DNA from: Azospirillum sp. OGB3 | GTDB lineage: Bacteria; Pseudomonadota; Alphaproteobacteria; Azospirillales; Azospirillaceae | Assembly: GCF_014192915.1 (NCBI RefSeq) | Contig: NZ_JACHYN010000017.1 | Location: 1 to 64,000, forward strand | Length of the DNA: 64,000 bases | Reading direction: 5' to 3' | In this document: positions 17,059 through 26,041 of the stretch, piece by piece | How the letters are laid out: each line of letters begins with the position of its first letter | Numbering within the stretch: the stretch's first letter is position 1 | Position numbers and translations under genes: made by a program | Notes under the pieces: generated by a model | The model's database searches: none | What the model saw: only the letters and a program-made list of their open reading frames with translations | What the model was told of the DNA's origin: nothing

Positions 17059-18090
17059 TTACGACAGCGGGGCGCAGAGGCGGTTGATGATGTCGTCCAG
17101 CGTGATCCCGTCCGCCCGCGCCGCGAAGTTCAGCGCCATGCGGTGGCGCAGCACGGGCTTCGCCAAAGCCACCACGTCATCCAGCGACGGCGCCAGCCGC
17201 CCGTCCAGCACCGCGCGGGCCCGGGCGGCAAGCATCAGCGCCTGGCTGGCGCGCGGGCCGGGGCCCCAGGCGACGTGGCGCTGCACCTCCGGCAAGTCGG
17301 TCGCCTCCGGGCGGCCCCGCCGCACGAGGTCGAGAATGCCGTCCACCACCCCCTCGCTGACCGGCACGCGGCGGACCAGCCGCTGGGCCGCCTGGAGGTC
17401 GGCGGGGGACAGCACCGTCACCGCCTGCTCGTCCAGCGACCCGGTGGTGGCGATCATCATCCGCCGCTCGGCGTCGCGATCCGGGTAATCGACGTCGATC
17501 TGCATCAGGAAGCGGTCGAGCTGGGCTTCCGGCAGCGGGTAGGTGCCTTCCTGCTCCAGCGGGTTCTGGGTGGCCAGCACGTGGAAGGGCTGGGGCAGGG
17601 CGTGGTACTGGCCGGCGACCGACACGCGCCGCTCCTGCATCGCCTGGAGCAGGGCGGACTGGGTGCGCGGGCTGGCGCGGTTGATCTCGTCCGCCATCAG
17701 GAGCTGGCTGAACACCGGTCCGGGAAGGAAGCGGAAGGAGCGGCGGCCCTGCTCGTTCTCCTCCAACACCTCCGACCCCAGGATATCGGCGGGCATCAGG
17801 TCGGGCGTGCACTGGATGCGCTTCTCGGCGAGGCCCAGCACGGTGCCCAACGTCTCGACCAGCCGCGTCTTGGCGAGGCCCGGCACGCCGATCAGCAGCA
17901 CGTGGCCGCCGGCCAGGAGCGTGATCAGCGTCAGGTCGATGACCTCCTGCTGGCCGAAGATGATCCGGCCGATGCGGTCGCGCACATGGGTCAGCCGGCC
18001 GCCCAGCGCCTCGATCTCCGCCATGAGCTGGTGCGGGTTCTCGCCGACGGGAAAGCTCTGGCTCGGATTGGCGGCATCGGTTGCGCTCAC
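17059..18090 (-). CDS. MoxR-family AAA+ ATPase
   Basis: This AAA+ protein has Walker A GVPGLAKT, Walker B LLMADEINRASPRTQSALL and sensor-1 LATQNPLEQEGTYPLPEAQLDRF, the last being the MoxR hallmark. The frame is open to 18129, but the best start is GTG 18090 because GGGAG lies about nine bases upstream, giving 343 residues, the usual MoxR size. MoxR proteins act as chaperones that load or mature partner complexes, usually with VWA-domain proteins encoded nearby. Here DUF58, BatA/DUF4159 and VWA-like genes follow on the same strand. A tandem repeat upstream (18127-18152) may be its operator. Confidence 0.92.
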   Translation of the reverse strand: MSATDAANPSQSFPVGENPHQLMAEIEALGGRLTHVRDRIGRIIFGQQEVIDLTLITLLAGGHVLLIGVPGLAKTRLVETLGTVLGLAEKRIQCTPDLMPADILGSEVLEENEQGRRSFRFLPGPVFSQLLMADEINRASPRTQSALLQAMQERRVSVAGQYHALPQPFHVLATQNPLEQEGTYPLPEAQLDRFLMQIDVDYPDRDAERRMMIATTGSLDEQAVTVLSPADLQAAQRLVRRVPVSEGVVDGILDLVRRGRPEATDLPEVQRHVAWGPGPRASQALMLAARARAVLDGRLAPSLDDVVALAKPVLRHRMALNFAARADGITLDDIINRLCAPLS

Positions 18091-18126
18091 GTCTCTGCTC
18101 CCGTTTAAGACCATGCACTCGGTGGG

Positions 18127-18152
18127 CAATCATGACCGTTCAATCATGACCG
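18127..18152. repeat. Tandem CAATCATGACCG repeat upstream of the MoxR gene
   Basis: CAATCATGACCG occurs at 18127-18138 and again at 18141-18152, a 14-base period. It lies in the divergent region between the MoxR operon and the DUF1285 gene, 37-62 bases upstream of the chosen MoxR start. An operator is possible, but no regulator is suggested. Confidence 0.4.
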
Positions 18153-18279
18153 CTGGGGTCGAAACGGCCATCGTGGCAAATCCGCCAGTCCGGACCTATG
18201 TGACGAGTATGGCGAAATTACGTTGCGCGGCCAGTTCCCTCTGCGCCCCTCAGGGCCGAAAAACACGAGAAGGCTAGCG

Positions 18280-18837
18280 ATGAAGGTCGGCAATGAACGG
18301 ACGAATGACAAGCGCCCAGGTGAAGAGAGCGGCGAAAGCCTGCCCTTGACCCTGAGGGAGCAGCGGTTTGACATCCGCATCTCCCGCGACGGCACCTGGT
18401 TCCATGAGGGCGACCCGATCCGGCGGATCGAACTGGTCAAGCTGTTCGCCACGGTCCTGCGGCGGGACGAGGCGGGCGACTTCTGGCTGGTCACCCCGGT
18501 CGAGCGCGGGCGGATCGTGGTCGAGGACACGCCGTTTGTCGCCGTGGAAATGGCCGCAAGCGGAAGTGGAAGTGAACAGACCCTCTCATTCCGCACAAAT
18601 TTGGACGAATGGGTCGAATGCGGGCCGGATCATCCGATCAGGGTCGGCCACAATCCTGAAAATGGCGAACCGACACCCTATATCCTCATAAGAAACGGGC
18701 TCGAAGCGCGAATTCTCCGGCCGGTCTACTACGAAATGGTGGACCGGGCCGATACGCGCGGCCATGATGGTGAGGCTGAGGTGGGGGTATGGAGCAAGAA
18801 GGTCTTCTTCGCGCTGGGCAGGCTGCCTGGCGGGTGA
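18280..18837 (+). CDS. DUF1285 family protein
   Basis: This is a 185-residue protein with a DUF1285-type core: FDIRISRDGTWFHEGDPI near the N-terminus, IELVKLFATVLRRDE, then DFWLVTPVERGRI. The ATG at 18280 has GAGAAGG upstream; in-frame ATG codons further up lack one. The domain is a pair of small beta-rich folds found across proteobacteria with no settled function. Its 3' end overlaps the downstream Nudix gene by 49 bases in another frame, so the two are probably co-transcribed. The pair is divergent from the MoxR operon. Confidence 0.85.
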   Translation: MKVGNERTNDKRPGEESGESLPLTLREQRFDIRISRDGTWFHEGDPIRRIELVKLFATVLRRDEAGDFWLVTPVERGRIVVEDTPFVAVEMAASGSGSEQTLSFRTNLDEWVECGPDHPIRVGHNPENGEPTPYILIRNGLEARILRPVYYEMVDRADTRGHDGEAEVGVWSKKVFFALGRLPGG

Positions 18838-19508
18838 GTCTCGACGAGGTCCGCAAGCGCTTTCCGGGAAGTGCCGCCGCCGGCCTGCGCCCGGCCAAGG
18901 TGCGCGGCGACCATGATCTGAATCCCGGTTTCGAACCCTCGCAGGGGAAGCTGCGGGAGGCGGCCGTCCTGGTGCCGCTGGTCGACCGCCCGGAGGAACT
19001 GACGGTCATCTTCACCCAGCGCACCGCCAATCTGACCGCCCATGCCGGGCAGATCAGCTTCCCCGGCGGGCGGATGGAGAGTGACGACCGCGACCCGGAG
19101 GACACCGCCCTGCGCGAGACCGAGGAGGAGATCGGGCTGGGGCGCGATCGCATCGAGGTGCTGGGGCGGCTCGACACCTACGTGACGCGCACCGGCTTCC
19201 GGGTGACCCCGGTGGTCGGGCTGGTGCGCCCACCTTTCCAGGTGACTCCCGACCCGACAGAGGTGGCGGAGGTGTTCGAGGTGCCGCTGGCCGCCATCCT
19301 CGACCCGACCAACCCGCAGCGCCACAGCCGCGAGTTCCAGGGCGCCCAGCGCTATTTCTACGCCTTCCCCTACCAGCAGCGCTTCATCTGGGGGGCGACG
19401 GCGGGGATGCTGGTCAATCTCTGCGACGTCCTGCGTGCTGAGGGGCTGGGGTGCGACGGCCTGCGGAGCGATCGTCTGGGCGATCGGTCCGCCGGCGGAC
19501 CATCATAG
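18789..19508 (+). CDS. Nudix hydrolase, CoA pyrophosphatase-like
   Basis: The 239-residue protein contains a full Nudix box: GGRMESDDRDPEDTALRETEEEIGL fits Gx5Ex7REUxEExGU at about 90-115. The preceding TAHAGQISFPGG block is typical of the NudL/CoA-diphosphatase subfamily that splits CoA or acyl-CoA into phosphopantetheine and 3',5'-ADP. The later FAFPY..RFIWGATAGML tail also fits that subfamily. The start at ATG 18789 lies inside the DUF1285 gene. The product length is slightly above the usual 200-220, owing to an N-terminal extension. Substrate is inferred from motifs only. Confidence 0.85.
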   Translation: MEQEGLLRAGQAAWRVSLDEVRKRFPGSAAAGLRPAKVRGDHDLNPGFEPSQGKLREAAVLVPLVDRPEELTVIFTQRTANLTAHAGQISFPGGRMESDDRDPEDTALRETEEEIGLGRDRIEVLGRLDTYVTRTGFRVTPVVGLVRPPFQVTPDPTEVAEVFEVPLAAILDPTNPQRHSREFQGAQRYFYAFPYQQRFIWGATAGMLVNLCDVLRAEGLGCDGLRSDRLGDRSAGGPS

Positions 19509-19521
19509 GGCGGACGACGCG

Positions 19522-19827
19522 GTGCTGCGGATTTTCCTGACGGTCATCCTGCCGCTGGTCCTGCCGACGGTCGGCTATGCCCTGTACGTGCTGGTGGTCG
19601 AGCGCCGCCGCCGCGAGGCGGAGGAGGCGCACGTTCCGGTCCCCTGGTGGGCGACGGCCCCCTGGCCCTGGCTGGTCTTCGCCGGGGTGGCGGCGATGGC
19701 GGTGACCCTGGGCTCGGTCGCCATGACCAGCGGGGTGCCGCCGCACACGCCCTACACCCCGGCCCATGTCGAAGACGGGAGGGTGGTCGGCGGCGGGGCG
19801 TCTGGCAGCGGGCCTTCTGGCAATTGA
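19522..19827 (+). CDS. Small two-helix membrane protein (DUF6111-like)
   Basis: The GTG at 19522 starts a 101-residue protein beginning VLRIFLTVILPLVLPTVGYALY, a first membrane helix. A short charged loop (VERRRREAEE) and a second helix (WPWLVFAGVAAMAVTLGSVAM) precede a glycine/serine-rich tail. Size and layout match a small family found beside the CCA-adding gene in Rhodospirillales (DUF6111, from memory). It starts 13 bases after the Nudix stop and ends 25 bases before the CCA enzyme start, so it belongs to the same operon. The function is unknown. Confidence 0.6.
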   Translation: MLRIFLTVILPLVLPTVGYALYVLVVERRRREAEEAHVPVPWWATAPWPWLVFAGVAAMAVTLGSVAMTSGVPPHTPYTPAHVEDGRVVGGGASGSGPSGN

Positions 19828-19852
19828 GCGTTCCGCGGGCTAGCCTGCCGCC

Positions 19853-21091
19853 ATGACCGTCAACGCCCGCATCGCTCCCCAGCCCTGGATGACCGCCCCC
19901 GAGACGCGCGCCGTGTTCGACGCCCTGGCCGCCGGAGGGGCGGACGCCCGCTTCGTCGGCGGCTGCGTCCGCGACGCGTGGCTGGGCCGCAAGGTCAAGG
20001 ACATCGACATCGCCACCCACGCCCCGCCGGAGCGGGTGATGGACTTGCTGAAGGCCGCGGGCATCGGCGCCATTCCCACCGGGATCGAGCACGGCACCAT
20101 CACCGCCGTGGTCGGGAAGGCCCATTACGAGATCACGACGCTGCGCCGCGATGTGGAGACCTTCGGGCGCCACGCCCGCGTCGAATTCACCGACGACTGG
20201 CGGGAAGACGCCGCCCGGCGCGACCTGACCATGAACGCGCTGAGCTGCACGCTGGACGGCTGCGTCTACGACCCCTTCGGGGGGCTGGCGGACATGGCCG
20301 CCGGGCGGGTGCGCTTCGTCGGCGACCCGCGCCAGCGCATCGAGGAGGACGTGCTGCGCCTGCTGCGCTTCTTCCGCTTCCACGCCCATTATGGACGCGG
20401 CGACCCGGACGCGGCGGCGCTGGCCGCCTGCGCGGAGATGGCCCCCCGCCTGCCCACCTTGTCCGGCGAGCGGGTGCGGGGCGAGCTGTCCCGTCTGCTG
20501 GCGGCGCCCGACCCGGCATCGGCCTGGGACCTGATGATACGGCTCGGCGTGATGGCCCATCTGCTGCCGGACGCGGTGCGCACCGCCCGGCTGGACGGTC
20601 TGGTCCGGCTGGAGCATGACCTGGACGAGCCGCCCGACGCGGTGCGCCGCTTCGCCACCGTGCTGGACACCGACCGGGCGGGGGCGCTGGCCGTGGCCCA
20701 GACCTTGCGCCTGTCCAACGCCGACCGCGACCGCCTCGCCGCCCTGACCGAGCCGCCGATGGCCGTGGCTCCCTCCGACGGGCCGGTGAAGCGGCGGCAG
20801 GCGCTCTACCGGCTGGGCGACGCCGGGCTCTACCGCGACCTCGTGCTGTTGGCGGCGGTGGATGCTCCCGGCCCGATGGCGCTCGACGCGGTGAAGGCGG
20901 CGCTGGCGACCGCGGAGGACCTGCCGTCCCTGGTCCTGCCCATCGCCGGGCGCGACCTGCTGGCCATGGGAATGCCGCGCGGCCCGGCGGTGGGCGCGCT
21001 GCTGAAGCAGGTCGAGGCGTGGTGGATCGCCGAGGACTTCAGGCCCGGCCTGGAGGCCTGTCTGGCGGAGGCGGGGCGGCGTCTGGGGTGA
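19853..21091 (+). CDS. cca: CCA tRNA nucleotidyltransferase
   Basis: This 412-residue class II nucleotidyltransferase adds or repairs the 3' CCA of tRNAs. The N-terminal motif FVGGCVRDAWLGRKVKDIDIA contains the GG and DxD metal-binding residues (about 33-53). It is followed by RRDVETFGRHARVEF, DWREDAARRDLTMNALS (motif B/C) and the ERVRGELSRLL body helices. The size and motif order are typical of alphaproteobacterial CCA enzymes or poly(A) polymerase relatives; since no other copy is seen here, the CCA-adding role is the likely one. It is the last gene of the DUF1285-Nudix-membrane protein string and is convergent with hemF, whose stop is ten bases away. Confidence 0.92.
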   Translation: MTVNARIAPQPWMTAPETRAVFDALAAGGADARFVGGCVRDAWLGRKVKDIDIATHAPPERVMDLLKAAGIGAIPTGIEHGTITAVVGKAHYEITTLRRDVETFGRHARVEFTDDWREDAARRDLTMNALSCTLDGCVYDPFGGLADMAAGRVRFVGDPRQRIEEDVLRLLRFFRFHAHYGRGDPDAAALAACAEMAPRLPTLSGERVRGELSRLLAAPDPASAWDLMIRLGVMAHLLPDAVRTARLDGLVRLEHDLDEPPDAVRRFATVLDTDRAGALAVAQTLRLSNADRDRLAALTEPPMAVAPSDGPVKRRQALYRLGDAGLYRDLVLLAAVDAPGPMALDAVKAALATAEDLPSLVLPIAGRDLLAMGMPRGPAVGALLKQVEAWWIAEDFRPGLEACLAEAGRRLG

Positions 21092-21101
21092 AGCGCCGTC
21101 G

Positions 21102-21989
21102 TTACGGCCACTTCACCTCGGGCGGCATGCTCATCAATATGGCCTCGGTGTTGCCGCCGGTCTTCAGGCCGAAGGTCGTCCCGCGGTCGTAGAGCAGGTT
21201 GAACTCGACGTAGCGGCCGCGGCGGATCAGCTGGTGCTCGCGCTGCTCCGGGGTCCAGGGCCGGTTCATGTGGCGGCGGACCAGTGCGGGGAAGACATCC
21301 AGGAAGGCCAAGCCCACGTCGCGGGTGAAGGCGAAATCGGCCTCCCAGCTTCCGGAATCCAGATTGTCGTAGAAGATGCCGCCGACGCCGCGCGCCTCGC
21401 CCCGGTGCGGCAGGAAGAAGTAGCGGTCGCACCACTCCTTGTAGCGTGCGTAGCAGGTCGGGTCGTGGCGGTCGCAGGCGTTGCGGAAGGCGGCGTGGAA
21501 GTCGGCGGTGTCCTGCTCGTCGGGCACCATCGGCGTCAGGTCGGCGCCGCCGCCGAACCAGCCGAGGCTGGTCACGATGTGGCGCGTGTTCATGTGGGTG
21601 GCCGGCACCAGCGGCGAGCGCATGTGCGCGACGAGGCTGATGCCCGACGCCCAGAACCGCCCGTCCTCCGCGGCGCCGGGGATGTTGGCGCGGAACTCCG
21701 GGCTGAAGGTGCCGTGCACCGTGGAGACGTTGACGCCCACCTTCTCGAAGACGCGGCCGCGCATCACCGACATGACGCCGCCGCCGCCCTCGCCGCCGCC
21801 ATGATCGGGGCGCTGCCAGCTCTTGCGCTCGAAGCGGCCCGGCGGCAGGTCGGAATGGGTGCCGGTCAGCTCGTCCTCGATCCGCTCGAACTCGGCGCAG
21901 ATGCGATCGCGCAGTTCGGCGAACCAGGCGCTGGCCTGGGCCTGACGGGCGGCTCTGGTGTCCATGGCGTCGGTGGGGGAGGTGGTCAT
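21102..21989 (-). CDS. hemF: Oxygen-dependent coproporphyrinogen III oxidase
   Basis: HemF converts coproporphyrinogen III to protoporphyrinogen IX with O2 in heme synthesis, in the cytoplasm. The 295-residue protein has the family signatures [39 protein letters not shown], the [18 protein letters not shown] block and the C-terminal [15 protein letters not shown]. The length is normal. The gene follows trmL with a 20-base gap on the same strand, so they probably form a short operon. Its position next to the bc1 operon fits co-location of respiratory and heme genes, though it is transcribed away from it. Confidence 0.96.
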   Translation of the reverse strand: MTTSPTDAMDTRAARQAQASAWFAELRDRICAEFERIEDELTGTHSDLPPGRFERKSWQRPDHGGGEGGGGVMSVMRGRVFEKVGVNVSTVHGTFSPEFRANIPGAAEDGRFWASGISLVAHMRSPLVPATHMNTRHIVTSLGWFGGGADLTPMVPDEQDTADFHAAFRNACDRHDPTCYARYKEWCDRYFFLPHRGEARGVGGIFYDNLDSGSWEADFAFTRDVGLAFLDVFPALVRRHMNRPWTPEQREHQLIRRGRYVEFNLLYDRGTTFGLKTGGNTEAILMSMPPEVKWP

Positions 21990-22009
21990 GGGCGGGCGTC
22001 CGGCGTCGG

Positions 22010-22483
22010 TCAGGGCAGGGGGAGTGGCGGGGGGCTCGGCAATGCGGCCGTCTGCCGCAGGGCTTCACCCAACACCATCGCGGCACTCAGCGCAACATTC
22101 AGCGACCGGGCGGGCGGCTTCAACGGAATGACCAGCCGGGCGTCGGCCGCCGCGTGCACGTCGTCGGGCACCCCGGCGCTCTCGCGCCCGACCATGATCC
22201 GGTCGTCCGGGGCGAAGGCGAAATCGGTGTAGGGAACGGCGCCGCGCGTGGTCAGCAGGACCAGCCGCCCGGCCTGCGGCAGCGCCCGGTAGGCCGCCCA
22301 GGAGCTGTGCCGGACCAGGGACAGCTGGTCGATGTAGTCCATGCCGGCCCGCCGCAGCTTGCGGTCGTCCAGGACGAAGCCGCAGGGCTCGATCAGGTCC
22401 AGCGGCACCCCGAGTCCCGCCGCCAGACGCATCAGAGTCCCGGCGTTCTGGGGAATGTCCGGTTCGAAGAGAACGAGGCGCAT
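22010..22483 (-). CDS. trmL: tRNA (cytidine/uridine-34-2'-O)-methyltransferase
   Basis: This 157-residue SPOUT-family methylase modifies the wobble base of tRNA-Leu. Motifs are [23 protein letters not shown] at the N-terminus, [12 protein letters not shown], then the trefoil-knot segments [10 protein letters not shown] and [26 protein letters not shown]. The ATG at 22483 is chosen because the family N-terminus starts exactly there; the open frame upstream lies in the promoter region of petA. It is transcribed leftward with hemF and divergently from the bc1 genes. Confidence 0.93.
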   Translation of the reverse strand: MRLVLFEPDIPQNAGTLMRLAAGLGVPLDLIEPCGFVLDDRKLRRAGMDYIDQLSLVRHSSWAAYRALPQAGRLVLLTTRGAVPYTDFAFAPDDRIMVGRESAGVPDDVHAAADARLVIPLKPPARSLNVALSAAMVLGEALRQTAALPSPPPLPLP

Positions 22484-22739
22484 GAAATTCCCTTTTGGTT
22501 CAGCGAAGTCTAATGGTGCACCGCAAAGCGCGACAAGTTGTCCCGATGACAAAACCTTTTCAAGGCGTTGCCGCGACTGTATACCGCACCCCGGATACCC
22601 GGGAGATACAACCCCGGTCGACGCGGCGCGCACCCACCCACCCAGTGAGCGGACATGCCCGTCAAGTCGTGATAAACACTGGTCCACGTGTCATAGGGCG
22701 CTTCGGCGCGCCGCGTATGCCTTGAGGAGATTAACGCTT
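22484..22739 (+). promoter_or_regulatory. Divergent trmL/petA control region
   Basis: This 256-base gap is non-coding. A 5-bp dyad TTGTC-N5-GACAA lies at 22538-22552, loosely like an FNR/CRP box. Just after it, TTTCAA (22558-22563) and TATACC (22580-22585) are 16 bases apart and could be the -35/-10 of the petABC promoter. Only the second half (toward petA) shows a clear ribosome-binding site, GAGGAG near 22724-22729. Confidence 0.35.
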
Positions 22740-23309
22740 ATGGCTCAGACCACGCATCCGCCCGGGACGGGTGGCCACGCGGCCTCCGGCGGCGAGGGGG
22801 CTTCCCGCCGTGATTTTCTCTACCTCGCCACCGGTGCCGTGGGTGCCATTGGTGTCGCGTCGGCCGTCTGGCCGTTCATCGACAGCATGAACCCGGCCGC
22901 CGACACCCTCGCGCTGGCTTCGATCGACGTGGATCTGGCCCCGGTCCAGGAAGGCCAGGCGATCACCGTCACCTGGCGCGGCAAGCCGGTCTTCGTCCGC
23001 CACCGCACGGCGAAGGAGATCGAGGAGGCCCGCACGGTCAACCTCGGCGAACTGCGCGACCCGGCCGCCGACGACGCCCGCGTCAAGAAGCCGGAATGGC
23101 TGATCGTCGTCGGCATCTGTACGCACTTGGGCTGCGTGCCGCTGGGCCAGAAGCCGACCGACCCGCGCGGCGACTACGACGGCTGGTTCTGCCCGTGCCA
23201 CGGCTCGCACTACGACACCGCAGGGCGCATCCGCAAGGGTCCCGCCCCGGCCAACCTCGTCGTTCCGCAGTACGCTTTCACGAGCGACACCGCGGTCCGG
23301 CTCGGCTAA
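22740..23309 (+). CDS. petA: Ubiquinol-cytochrome c reductase Rieske iron-sulfur subunit
   Basis: This subunit carries electrons from ubiquinol to cytochrome c1 at the periplasmic face. The 189-residue protein has a Tat-type N-terminus ([14 protein letters not shown], about 22-35) that also serves as membrane anchor. The Rieske cluster ligands are in [10 protein letters not shown] and [11 protein letters not shown]. The start is ATG 22740 with GAGGAG upstream; the frame is open further, but that is spacer. It is the first gene of petABC, separated from cytochrome b by 29 bases. Confidence 0.97.
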   Translation: MAQTTHPPGTGGHAASGGEGASRRDFLYLATGAVGAIGVASAVWPFIDSMNPAADTLALASIDVDLAPVQEGQAITVTWRGKPVFVRHRTAKEIEEARTVNLGELRDPAADDARVKKPEWLIVVGICTHLGCVPLGQKPTDPRGDYDGWFCPCHGSHYDTAGRIRKGPAPANLVVPQYAFTSDTAVRLG

Positions 23310-23338
23310 GCGGCCCTTAAGGTTCTGGAGACCCCAAG

Positions 23339-24607
23339 ATGGCTCAGGCTCACGCCCCCCAGTTCAAGAATCCCGTCGTGAAGTGGATCGACAGCCGCCT
23401 GCCGATCTTCACGATGCTGGACCATGAGTACAACCAGTATCCGATGCCCCGGAACGTCAACTATCTGTGGGCGTTCGGTGCCATCGCCGGCATCATGCTG
23501 GTCATCATGATCGCCACCGGCCTCGTGCTGGCGATGCAGTATGCCGCGCACACGACCATCGCCTTCGATTCGGTCGAGCGCATCATGCGCGACGTCAACT
23601 ACGGCTGGCTGCTGCGCTACGTCCACGCCAACGGCGCGTCGATGTTCTTCATCGCCGTCTACATCCACATGTTCCGCGGCCTCTACTACGGCTCGTACAA
23701 GGCGCCGCGCGAGATCCTGTGGATCCTCGGCGTGCTGATCCTGCTGGCCATGATGGCGACCGCCTTCATGGGCTACGTGCTGCCGTGGGGCCAGATGAGC
23801 TTCTGGGGCGCCACCGTCATCACGAACCTGTTCTCGGCCTTCCCGCTGGTCGGCGACCCGATCGTGACCTGGCTGTGGGGCGGCTTCTCGGTCGACAACC
23901 CGACGCTGAACCGCTTCTTCGCGCTGCACTTCCTGCTGCCGTTCGTGCTGCTGGGCCTGGTGATCCTCCACACCGCCGCCCTGCACGTCTCCGGCTCCAA
24001 CAACCCGCTGGGCATCGACGCCAAGGGTCCGCAGGACACCGTGCCGTTCAACCCGTACGTCACGGTCAAGGACGGCTTCGCGGTCGTCGTGTTCCTGATC
24101 TTCTACGCGGCCTTCGTCTTCTTCGCCCCGAACTACCTCGGCCACCCGGACAACTACATCCCGGCCAACCCGCTGGTCACCCCGGCGCACATCGTTCCGG
24201 AATGGTACTTCCTGCCGTTCTACGCGATCCTGCGCGCGATCCCGGACAAGCTGGGCGGCGTGCTCGCCATGTTCGGCGCCATCGCGGTGCTGGCGGCCCT
24301 GCCGTGGCTCGACACCTCCAAGGTGCGCAGCTGCAAGTTCCGCCCGATCTACCGCCAGTTCTTCTGGATCCTCGCCATCGACGCGCTGGTCCTCGGCTAC
24401 GCCGGCGCGATGCCCGCGGAAGGCGTGTGGCTGCTGGTCGCCCGCATCGGCACGGCCTACTACTTCTTCCACTTCCTGATCCTGCTGCCGCTGCTGGGCA
24501 AGCTGGAGCGTCCGCTGCCGCTTCCCGCCAGCATCTGCGAACCGGTCCTGAAGGGCGGTGGCCGCGTTGCCGCCGGCGCCCACGCCAAGCCCATGGAGAA
24601 GGCATAA
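23339..24607 (+). CDS. petB: Cytochrome b of the bc1 complex
   Basis: The 422-residue integral protein holds the two b hemes and both quinone sites of complex III. Eight or more membrane helices are visible. The paired heme histidines occur in helix B ([21 protein letters not shown]) and helix D ([21 protein letters not shown]). The PEWYFLP Qo-site motif is at about 285-291. The length is typical of the alphaproteobacterial fused b subunit. Its stop TAA overlaps the cytochrome c1 ATG, so translation is coupled. Confidence 0.98.
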   Translation: MAQAHAPQFKNPVVKWIDSRLPIFTMLDHEYNQYPMPRNVNYLWAFGAIAGIMLVIMIATGLVLAMQYAAHTTIAFDSVERIMRDVNYGWLLRYVHANGASMFFIAVYIHMFRGLYYGSYKAPREILWILGVLILLAMMATAFMGYVLPWGQMSFWGATVITNLFSAFPLVGDPIVTWLWGGFSVDNPTLNRFFALHFLLPFVLLGLVILHTAALHVSGSNNPLGIDAKGPQDTVPFNPYVTVKDGFAVVVFLIFYAAFVFFAPNYLGHPDNYIPANPLVTPAHIVPEWYFLPFYAILRAIPDKLGGVLAMFGAIAVLAALPWLDTSKVRSCKFRPIYRQFFWILAIDALVLGYAGAMPAEGVWLLVARIGTAYYFFHFLILLPLLGKLERPLPLPASICEPVLKGGGRVAAGAHAKPMEKA

Positions 24608-25371
24608 TGCGCTCTCTGAAGTCTGCCATCCTCTCCGCGGCCGTCGCCCTGGGTCTGGCCGGCGCCGCGCAGGCGTCGGAAGCGGTGCACATTCCCAAGC
24701 AGGAGTGGTCGCACAGCGGCGTGTTCGGCACCATCGACAAGGCCTCGGCGCAGCGCGGCTTCCAGATCTACAAGGAAGTCTGCTCGACCTGCCACTCGGC
24801 CAAGCTGGTCCCCATCCGCACGCTCGCCGGCATCGGCTTCAACGAGGACGAGCTGAAGGCGATCGCCGCCGGCTATGAGGTCCAGGCCGGTCCGAACGAC
24901 GCCGGCGAGATGTTCATGCGTCCGGGCATCCCGGCCGACCGCTTCCCGTCGCCGTTCCCCAACGACAACGCTGCCCGCGCCGCCAACAACGGCGCCCTGC
25001 CGCCCGACCTGTCGCTGATGGCGAAGGCCCGCGTCGGCGGCGAGGATTATCTCTACGCGTTCCTCACCGGCTTCGAGGAGAACCCGCCGGAAGGCGTGAC
25101 CCTGATGCCGGGCATGAACTACAACAAGTACTTTCCGGGCCATCAGGTGGGCATGCCCAACATCCTGATGCCGGACGGCGTGACCTACGCCGACGGCACC
25201 CCGGCGACGGTGCAGCAGCAGGCCCACGACGTCAGCACCTTCCTGACCTTCATCGCCGAGCCGCACATGGATGCGCGCAAGCAGATGGGCGTGAAGGTGA
25301 TCCTGTTCCTGATCGTGCTGGCCGGCCTGATGTACGCCACCAAGCGCAAGCTGTGGAGCACTCTGCACTGA
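24607..25371 (+). CDS. petC: Cytochrome c1
   Basis: This 254-residue protein has a Sec signal peptide (residues 1-23, ending AQAS). The c-type heme site CSTCH is near residues 58-62, and the axial Met lies in the LMPGMNYNKYFPGHQVGMP region. A C-terminal membrane anchor (VILFLIVLAGLMYATKRKLW) completes it. It accepts electrons from the Rieske centre and passes them to cytochrome c in the periplasm. It overlaps petB and is followed by a strong terminator at 25409-25438, so petABC ends here. Confidence 0.97.
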   Translation: MRSLKSAILSAAVALGLAGAAQASEAVHIPKQEWSHSGVFGTIDKASAQRGFQIYKEVCSTCHSAKLVPIRTLAGIGFNEDELKAIAAGYEVQAGPNDAGEMFMRPGIPADRFPSPFPNDNAARAANNGALPPDLSLMAKARVGGEDYLYAFLTGFEENPPEGVTLMPGMNYNKYFPGHQVGMPNILMPDGVTYADGTPATVQQQAHDVSTFLTFIAEPHMDARKQMGVKVILFLIVLAGLMYATKRKLWSTLH

Positions 25372-25408
25372 GCCGCATCGACGGCACGGTGTGGGGGATC
25401 GAGACTGG

Positions 25409-25438
25409 ACAGGGCGCCTTCGGGCGCCCTGTTCTTTT
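25409..25438 (+). terminator. Rho-independent terminator of petABC
   Basis: A 10-bp GC-rich stem, ACAGGGCGCC (25409-25418) with GGCGCCCTGT (25423-25432) and a TTCG tetraloop, is followed by TCTTTT. It lies 38 bases after the cytochrome c1 stop. Confidence 0.9.
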
Positions 25439-25489
25439 GTGGTCCTGGCTATTTATCGACGACCCCATTCCCAGGCGAAGGTGGTGCAG

Positions 25490-26041
25490 ATGACCGACAG
25501 GCTGATCGACGAGATCGTGGATTTCTGGTTCGACGAAGCGATGAAGCCCTACTGGTTCCGCCGGTCCGACAGCTTCGACCGGACGGTGCGCGACACGCTG
25601 CTGCCCCATCACGAGGCGGCGGCGGCGGGCCATTACGATCACTGGCTGGAGGATGTGGACGGCTGTCTGGCGCTCTGCGTCCTGCTGGACCAAGTGCCGC
25701 GCAACGTCTTCCGCGGTTCGCCGCGGGCCTTCGCGACCGACGGCAAGGCGCTGGCAGTGGCCCGCCATGTGGTGGAGCAGGGCTACGACCTGGAATGCAC
25801 CGAGGACGAGCGGATTTTCCTCTATCTGCCGTTCGAGCATCAGGAGGACATGGACTGCCAAGAGCTGTCCTGCACCCTGTTCCGAGAACGGGTGAGCGAT
25901 CCGGAGGTCGTGGATTACGCCGAACGCCACCGTGCGGTCATCGCGCGCTTTGGGCGCTTCCCCCACCGCAACGCCGTCCTCGGCCGCGAGACGACGCCGG
26001 AGGAGGCGGAATTCCTCAAGGAACCGGGCTCGTCCTTCTGA
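25490..26041 (+). CDS. DUF924 family protein
   Basis: This 183-residue protein has the DUF924 pattern: IVDFWFDEAMKPYWFRRSDSFD at the N-terminus, then LALCVLLDQVPRNVFRGSPRAFATD and the C-terminal FGRFPHRNAVLGRETTPEEAEFL. It is an all-helical, TPR-like cytoplasmic fold of unknown function. The chosen ATG at 25490 has AAGGTGG upstream; the preceding in-frame sequence overlaps the petABC terminator. Its end overlaps the convergent response-regulator gene by 26 bases. Confidence 0.92.
   Translation: MTDRLIDEIVDFWFDEAMKPYWFRRSDSFDRTVRDTLLPHHEAAAAGHYDHWLEDVDGCLALCVLLDQVPRNVFRGSPRAFATDGKALAVARHVVEQGYDLECTEDERIFLYLPFEHQEDMDCQELSCTLFRERVSDPEVVDYAERHRAVIARFGRFPHRNAVLGRETTPEEAEFLKEPGSSF

Noticed and set aside
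23467-24606. Alternative-frame gene joined to cytochrome c1
   Set aside because: The first part is an out-of-frame read of cytochrome b; cytochrome c1 begins at 24607 with its own signal peptide.
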